A DNA stretch of 64,000 nucleotides. It comes from Micromonospora costi. GTDB taxonomy: Bacteria > Actinomycetota > Actinomycetes > Mycobacteriales > Micromonosporaceae. The stretch covers positions 1,860,001 to 1,924,000 of the forward strand of contig NZ_RBAN01000001.1 of NCBI RefSeq assembly GCF_003626655.1. Direction: 5' to 3'. The translations under genes were made by a program, and so were the position numbers. Below are positions 60,060 through 64,000 of the stretch, piece after piece (within the stretch, counting starts at the first letter, position 1; the number at the start of each line of letters is the position of its first letter). A model generated the notes under the pieces. That model was not told the origin of the DNA, did no database searches, and worked only from the letters and a program-made list of their open reading frames with translations.

Positions 60060-60266
60060 GGCCCGCCTCCGCCGGTACGCACGGACCCGCCCGTCGGGCC
60101 CGTCCGACGCCATACCAATCCGACCGGCCGCCCACCGTCGATGGTTTTCACGCACCCGTGACGGCGGCAGCCGGATTCTTGACAGGCTCATAACGCGGCC
60201 CGCGCCATCCGCGGTCGTGTCGGCGAGCGCCGGCCCGGGGGGTGCTGGCGATGGCGCGGACGGGCC

Positions 60267-60272
60267 TAACCT
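60267..60272 (+). promoter_or_regulatory. -10 box of a leaderless promoter
   Basis: TAACCT, six bases, then GTG 60279. The intergenic 60060-60266 shows no gene. Confidence 0.5.
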
Positions 60273-60278
60273 TGTCCC

Positions 60279-63200
60279 GTGACCGCCGAGCTGATCCTGC
60301 TTGCGGGCGTCTCCCACCGAGGCCGGGAGATCACCGGCGCCCGGCTCCGCGGGCTCCTCGCCCTGCTCGCCGGTGACCTCCGCGCCGGCTGCGGCACCGG
60401 CCGCCTCATCGCCGGGCTCTGGCCGGACGAGCTGCCGGAGAACCCCGCCAAGGCGTTGCAGGTGCTGGTCTCCCGCGCCCGGGCGCAGCTCGGCGCGGAC
60501 GTCATCGAGCGGACGCACACCGGCTACCGGCTCACCCTCACCGAGGAGCAGGTCGACGCCGCCGCCGTACGCGGCCACGCCGCCGCAGCCGCCGAGCGGG
60601 AGCGGGCGGGCGACCACGCGGCGGCGCTCGCCCACGCCGAGGCCGGGCTCGCGAACTGGGTCGGGCCGCCCGAGGAGACCGACCCCGGTGACGACCCGCT
60701 CGCGGCGCTGCGGGCCGAGCGGGCCGCCACCTATCGCACGTTGGCGCGCGCCCTGGCCCTGGCCCTGGCCCGGCTCGGGCGGCACGCCGAGGCGGTCGGG
60801 CCGCTCGGCCGGCTGGCCGCGGACCGTCCGCGCGACGAGGAGGTCCTGGCCGAGCTGCTGCGCGCGGAGGCGGCCACCGCCGGCCCGTCGGCGGCGCTGG
60901 CCCGGTACGAGGCGTACCGCCGGAGGCTGCGCGACGACCTCGGCTCGGATCCGGGCCCCGCGCTCCAGGCCGTGCAGCGGGACCTGCTGCGCGGCGAGTC
61001 ACCCACCGTCCGGCAGGGCGTGTCGCACGAGCCCAACCCGATGCTCGGCAGGGACGCCGACATCGCCGCGGTGACCGGGCTGCTGCGCACCGCGCGGGTG
61101 ACCTCCGTCGTGGGGCCGGGCGGGCTGGGCAAGACCCGGCTCGCGAACCTCGTGGCCCGGCAGGCCGAGCAGCGTGTGGTCCACCTGGTGCCCCTCGCCG
61201 GGGTGCGCACGGACGACGACGTGGTACCCGAGGTGGCCGCCGCCCTCGGCGTCGGGGAATCCCTCGGCGCCGCCGCGTCGGCCCGTACCGGCGGCGGGCG
61301 GGACGGGCCGGCCGGCATCGCCGCGGCGCTCGGCCCCGGCCCGGCGCTGCTGGTGCTCGACAACTGCGAGCACGTCGTGCGGGGCGCCGCCGAGCTGGTC
61401 GGCGGGCTGGTGTCGGCGACCCGCGACGTACGGGTGCTCACTACGAGCCGTACACCGTTGGGCCTGTCCTCCGAGTCGGTGTACCTGCTGCCGGAGCTGA
61501 CGCTGGACACCAGCGTCGAGCTGTTCCGCCAGCGCGCCCGCGCGGCGCGACCCGGCGTCGAGCTGCCCGCGGACGTGGTGACCGCGCTCTGCCGGCACCT
61601 CGACGGGCTCCCGCTCGCCGTGGAACTGGCGGCGGCGCGCGTCCGGACCATGTCGGTGGCGGAGATCGCGGGTCGGCTGGACGACCGGTTCGCCCTGCTG
61701 CGCGGCGGGTCGCGGGACGCGCCGCAGCGGCACCACACGCTGCACTCGGTGGTCGACTGGAGCTGGAACCTGCTCGACGAGGCGAGCCGGGCGGCCATGC
61801 GCGCGCTGTCCGTCTTCCCCGGCGGCTTCACCGCGGACGCCGCGCGTTCGCTGGTCGACGGCGACCCGCTGCCGGTGCTGGAGCACCTCGTGGACCAGTC
61901 GCTGCTCAAGGTCGACGAGACCCCGACGGGCGTACGGCTGCGGATGCTGGAGACGGTCCGGGAGTTCAGCGCCGCACGGCGGGACGAGGCCGGGGAGACC
62001 GGGGTGGCGACCGACCGTTTCCTGGCCTGGGCCCGGGGCCTCGGCCTGCGGACCCACGAGGCGCTGCTCGGCCCCGAGGCGTTCGGGACCGCCGAACTGG
62101 TCCGCGCCGAGCAGGACAACATCGTGCAGGCGTACCGGATCGGGCTGGCCCGGGACGACGCCGCCACGGTGGCCGCCACCGGGGCGGTCCTGGCCGGCAT
62201 CTGGACGCTGGACACCGCCTACACCCGGATGGTCGCGCTCGCCGAGGAGACCGGGCCACTGCTGTCGCACTACCGGCCCGCGGCGGAGTTCGTCGAGGTC
62301 ACCAGGACCGTGTCGGCCCTCTCCGCGGCGAACCTCATGATGATCCAGGGGCCCCGGCCCATCCGCCCGCTGGTCACCCTGCGCCGCCTGCCGCCACCGT
62401 CGCCGGCGACCCTGGTCGGGGCGCTGGCGATCCTGCTGGACGCCCTCCCGGCGATCGCCGCGGACCGGGCCGCGCTGGACGCGCTCCGCGCGCGCCCGGA
62501 GCCGCTGGTGGCCTGTTTCGCCCACTGCCTCGCGTCCTACGTGCACGAGCGGGAGGGGGATCGGGCGTCCGCCCTCGACGCGGCCCGGAGGTTGGTGGAC
62601 GGCTCCGACGTGCGCGTCAGCCCGTGGTTCCGGATCCTCGCCCATTCCCGGTTCGCCGAGCTGCTCGTCCAGACGGAGGAGTGGGGGCAGGCACGGCACC
62701 ACCTGCTCGCGGCGCTGCGCCTGCTCGAGGAGACCGGGCCGTGGACCGACGTGATCCAGATCCGGTGGACGCTGGCACTCGCCTGCCTCGCGACCGGCGA
62801 CGTCGACGAGGCGGAACGGTGGCTCGACCTGGCGGCCCGGGACAGCCCCGATGACGGGTTCGGGTTGGCGTCGTTCGAGGCCGGCGTCCGCGGCGAGGTC
62901 CGCCTCGTCCGGGGCGACGTCGAGGGCGGGCTCACGCTGTGGCGACAGGCCGTGACCCACGTGACCCTGTACGAGGACCCGCTGTTCCAGGCCGACCCGG
63001 CCGGCGCCGCCGCGTGGGCGTTCCAGGTGCGGGCGGCCGCCGCCGTCGCGCACGCCCGGCACGGCCGGCTCGACCTCGTTCCCACCCTGCCCGACGAACT
63101 GGCCGACGGCCTGCACCGGATGCTCGCGAACTCCGCCGCCAACCCGCCCGCCTTCGTCACGGAACAGCCGATCTGCGGCACGCTGCTCCTCGCACTCGCC

Positions 63201-63476
63201 ATCGTGGACATCGGGCGGGCTCGGCGCGGCGACCGGGCGGCCGCCGCCGGGGCCGCCCGGCTCGTCGCCCTGGCAGAGCGGTTCGGCTTCCTGCGCGAGT
63301 TCCAACCCACCATGTCCTCCGCCCGTGCCCGCAGGGACGCCGAACAGGCCGACAGGGCGGCGTACGCCGACGCGGTGTCGGCGTACGCCGGCCTGGAACC
63401 GGCCGAGCTGCGGGCGGCCGCGCTGTCGGCGCTGGCCGCCCGCGCCGGCGGTCACCGCGACGGGTCGCGGTCGTAG
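60279..63476 (+). CDS. AfsR/SARP-type BTAD regulator with NB-ARC-like ATPase
   Basis: 1065 residues. Residues 1-90: winged helix (GRLIAGLWPDELPENPAKAL, QVLVSRARAQLGADVIERTH, TGYRLTL). Residues 95-235: bacterial transcriptional activation domain (LGRHAEAVGPLGRLAADRPR, DDLGSDPGPALQAVQRDLLR). Residues 258-560: STAND ATPase, Walker A GPGGLGKT (279-286), Walker B LLVLDNCEHVV, RVLTTSRTPLGL, LDGLPLAVELAAARVRTMSV, TLHSVVDWSWNLLDEASRAA. C-terminal helical repeats. Similar to the LuxR/AfsR-like regulators common near actinomycete gene clusters. Convergent with an ABC permease (25-base overlap). Confidence 0.93.
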   Translation: MTAELILLAGVSHRGREITGARLRGLLALLAGDLRAGCGTGRLIAGLWPDELPENPAKALQVLVSRARAQLGADVIERTHTGYRLTLTEEQVDAAAVRGHAAAAAERERAGDHAAALAHAEAGLANWVGPPEETDPGDDPLAALRAERAATYRTLARALALALARLGRHAEAVGPLGRLAADRPRDEEVLAELLRAEAATAGPSAALARYEAYRRRLRDDLGSDPGPALQAVQRDLLRGESPTVRQGVSHEPNPMLGRDADIAAVTGLLRTARVTSVVGPGGLGKTRLANLVARQAEQRVVHLVPLAGVRTDDDVVPEVAAALGVGESLGAAASARTGGGRDGPAGIAAALGPGPALLVLDNCEHVVRGAAELVGGLVSATRDVRVLTTSRTPLGLSSESVYLLPELTLDTSVELFRQRARAARPGVELPADVVTALCRHLDGLPLAVELAAARVRTMSVAEIAGRLDDRFALLRGGSRDAPQRHHTLHSVVDWSWNLLDEASRAAMRALSVFPGGFTADAARSLVDGDPLPVLEHLVDQSLLKVDETPTGVRLRMLETVREFSAARRDEAGETGVATDRFLAWARGLGLRTHEALLGPEAFGTAELVRAEQDNIVQAYRIGLARDDAATVAATGAVLAGIWTLDTAYTRMVALAEETGPLLSHYRPAAEFVEVTRTVSALSAANLMMIQGPRPIRPLVTLRRLPPPSPATLVGALAILLDALPAIAADRAALDALRARPEPLVACFAHCLASYVHEREGDRASALDAARRLVDGSDVRVSPWFRILAHSRFAELLVQTEEWGQARHHLLAALRLLEETGPWTDVIQIRWTLALACLATGDVDEAERWLDLAARDSPDDGFGLASFEAGVRGEVRLVRGDVEGGLTLWRQAVTHVTLYEDPLFQADPAGAAAWAFQVRAAAAVAHARHGRLDLVPTLPDELADGLHRMLANSAANPPAFVTEQPICGTLLLALAIVDIGRARRGDRAAAAGAARLVALAERFGFLREFQPTMSSARARRDAEQADRAAYADAVSAYAGLEPAELRAAALSALAARAGGHRDGSRS

Positions 63477-64000
63477 AGGCGGCGCGCCCAGAGGTAACCG
63501 AGCAGGGCGATCCCGGCGCACCAGGCGACCGCCTGGGCGGCGCTGGAGCCGATCGGCCCCCCGACGAGCAGGCCGCGCAGGGTCTCCGTCACGGGCGTGA
63601 ACGGCTGGTACTCGGCGAACCAGCGCAGCCCGGCGGGCATCGAGTCGGTGGGGACGAACCCGCTGCCCAGGAACGGGAGCAGCAGGAGCGGCATGGGCAG
63701 GTTGCTCGCCGTCTCCACGCTCTTGGTCACCATGCCGAGGGCTACCGACAGCCAGGTGATCGCGAAGGTGACGGCGGCGAGCAGCCCGGTGGCGGCCACC
63801 CACTCGACCGGGTTGGCGGTGGGGCGAAACCCGACCAGCAGGGCGACGCCGGTGACCACCGCCAGGCCGAGCATTGTCTGGATCAGGCTCCCGACGACGT
63901 GACCGGTCAGGACGGACACGCGGGCGATCGACATGGTGCGGAACCGGGCGACGATGCCCTCGGTCATGTCCATGGCCACCGAGATCGCCGTGCCCTGGGC
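63452..64000 (-). CDS. DrrB/ABC-2-type transporter permease (N-terminus beyond window)
   Basis: The frame is open through base 64000; 182 residues of the C-terminal part are visible. AMDMTEGIVARFRTMSIARV is the conserved loop of daunorubicin-resistance type ABC-2 permeases (DrrB), followed by helices SVLTGHVVGSLIQTMLGLAV, GLLAAVTFAITWLSVALGMV, the NLPMPLLLLPFLGSGFVPTD segment, QPFTPVTETLRGLLVG motif and a last helix. Works with an ATP-binding subunit that should lie outside the window. Exports hydrophobic drugs or lipids. Confidence 0.92.
   Translation of the reverse strand, partial: AQGTAISVAMDMTEGIVARFRTMSIARVSVLTGHVVGSLIQTMLGLAVVTGVALLVGFRPTANPVEWVAATGLLAAVTFAITWLSVALGMVTKSVETASNLPMPLLLLPFLGSGFVPTDSMPAGLRWFAEYQPFTPVTETLRGLLVGGPIGSSAAQAVAWCAGIALLGYLWARRLYDRDPSR

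Overview
The window is chromosomal DNA of a very GC-rich actinomycete. Codons end almost always in G or C, start codons are often GTG, and many starts sit 6-8 bases after a TANNNT or CANNNT -10 box (leaderless transcripts). Gene content and protein sequences (SigE-type ECF sigma, DUF6010, DUF6069, MEDS proteins, two very large BTAD/AfsR-type regulators, an actinobacterial ileS T-box) suggest Micromonosporaceae, probably Micromonospora. The genus is an inference; no rRNA gene is present to confirm it.

Layout. 1-2.6 kb: end of a SigE-type sigma operon, then a PopR-like regulator, its palindromic operator and an orphan ClpP. 2.6-9.5 kb: divergent HxlR/QorB pair, methyltransferase, Tat-exported phospholipase C, a zinc-finger-like protein with a frameshifted partner, AraC regulator. 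9.5-14.9 kb: accessory region with DHFR-like and VOC proteins, a decayed integrative element between tRNA-Arg(CCT) and a tRNA 3' remnant, two wrecked recombinase genes, a GGCAGC microsatellite, an SDR lacking its catalytic residues and a murA fragment. 15-17.4 kb: a two-component system and a membrane protein. 17.4-21.6 kb: a poly-gamma-glutamate-type operon (pgsB-pgsC-NlpC/P60-capA). 22.4-29.2 kb: second two-component system, GlxA-type regulator, ArsR/DUF6069/SRPBCC operon, aldo/keto reductase. 29.2-32.6 kb: ileS behind a T-box. 32.7-39 kb: giant BTAD regulator, divergent alpha/beta hydrolase, a noncoding element with long inverted ends, and an ECF42 sigma/DGPF pair with a recognisable cognate promoter. 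39-44.7 kb: an F420/flavin luciferase-like enzyme coupled to a rare luciferase-FAD-oxidase fusion with a divergent MarR, then two MEDS-domain signalling proteins. 44.8-50.6 kb: a redox/stress island with a molybdopterin oxidoreductase that has lost all [4Fe-4S] cysteines, its helical partner, DUF421, a 16-Cys copper-storage protein and a universal stress protein. 50.6-60 kb: complete high-affinity potassium system (kdpFABC plus kdpDE, with an extra 27-aa membrane peptide at the head). 60.3-64 kb: second giant BTAD regulator and a truncated DrrB-type ABC permease.

How the genes work together. Most units are small regulator-plus-target modules: PopR/ClpP, HxlR/QorB, ArsR/SRPBCC, ECF42/DGPF, MarR/LLM-FAD fusion, KdpDE/KdpFABC. 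Many have ATGA overlaps (translational coupling), strong intergenic hairpins separating units, and visible operators. The least expected content is the Fe-S-less molybdoenzyme, the luciferase-FAD fusion, the gamma-PGA operon and the 122-bp inverted-end element at 37.2 kb.
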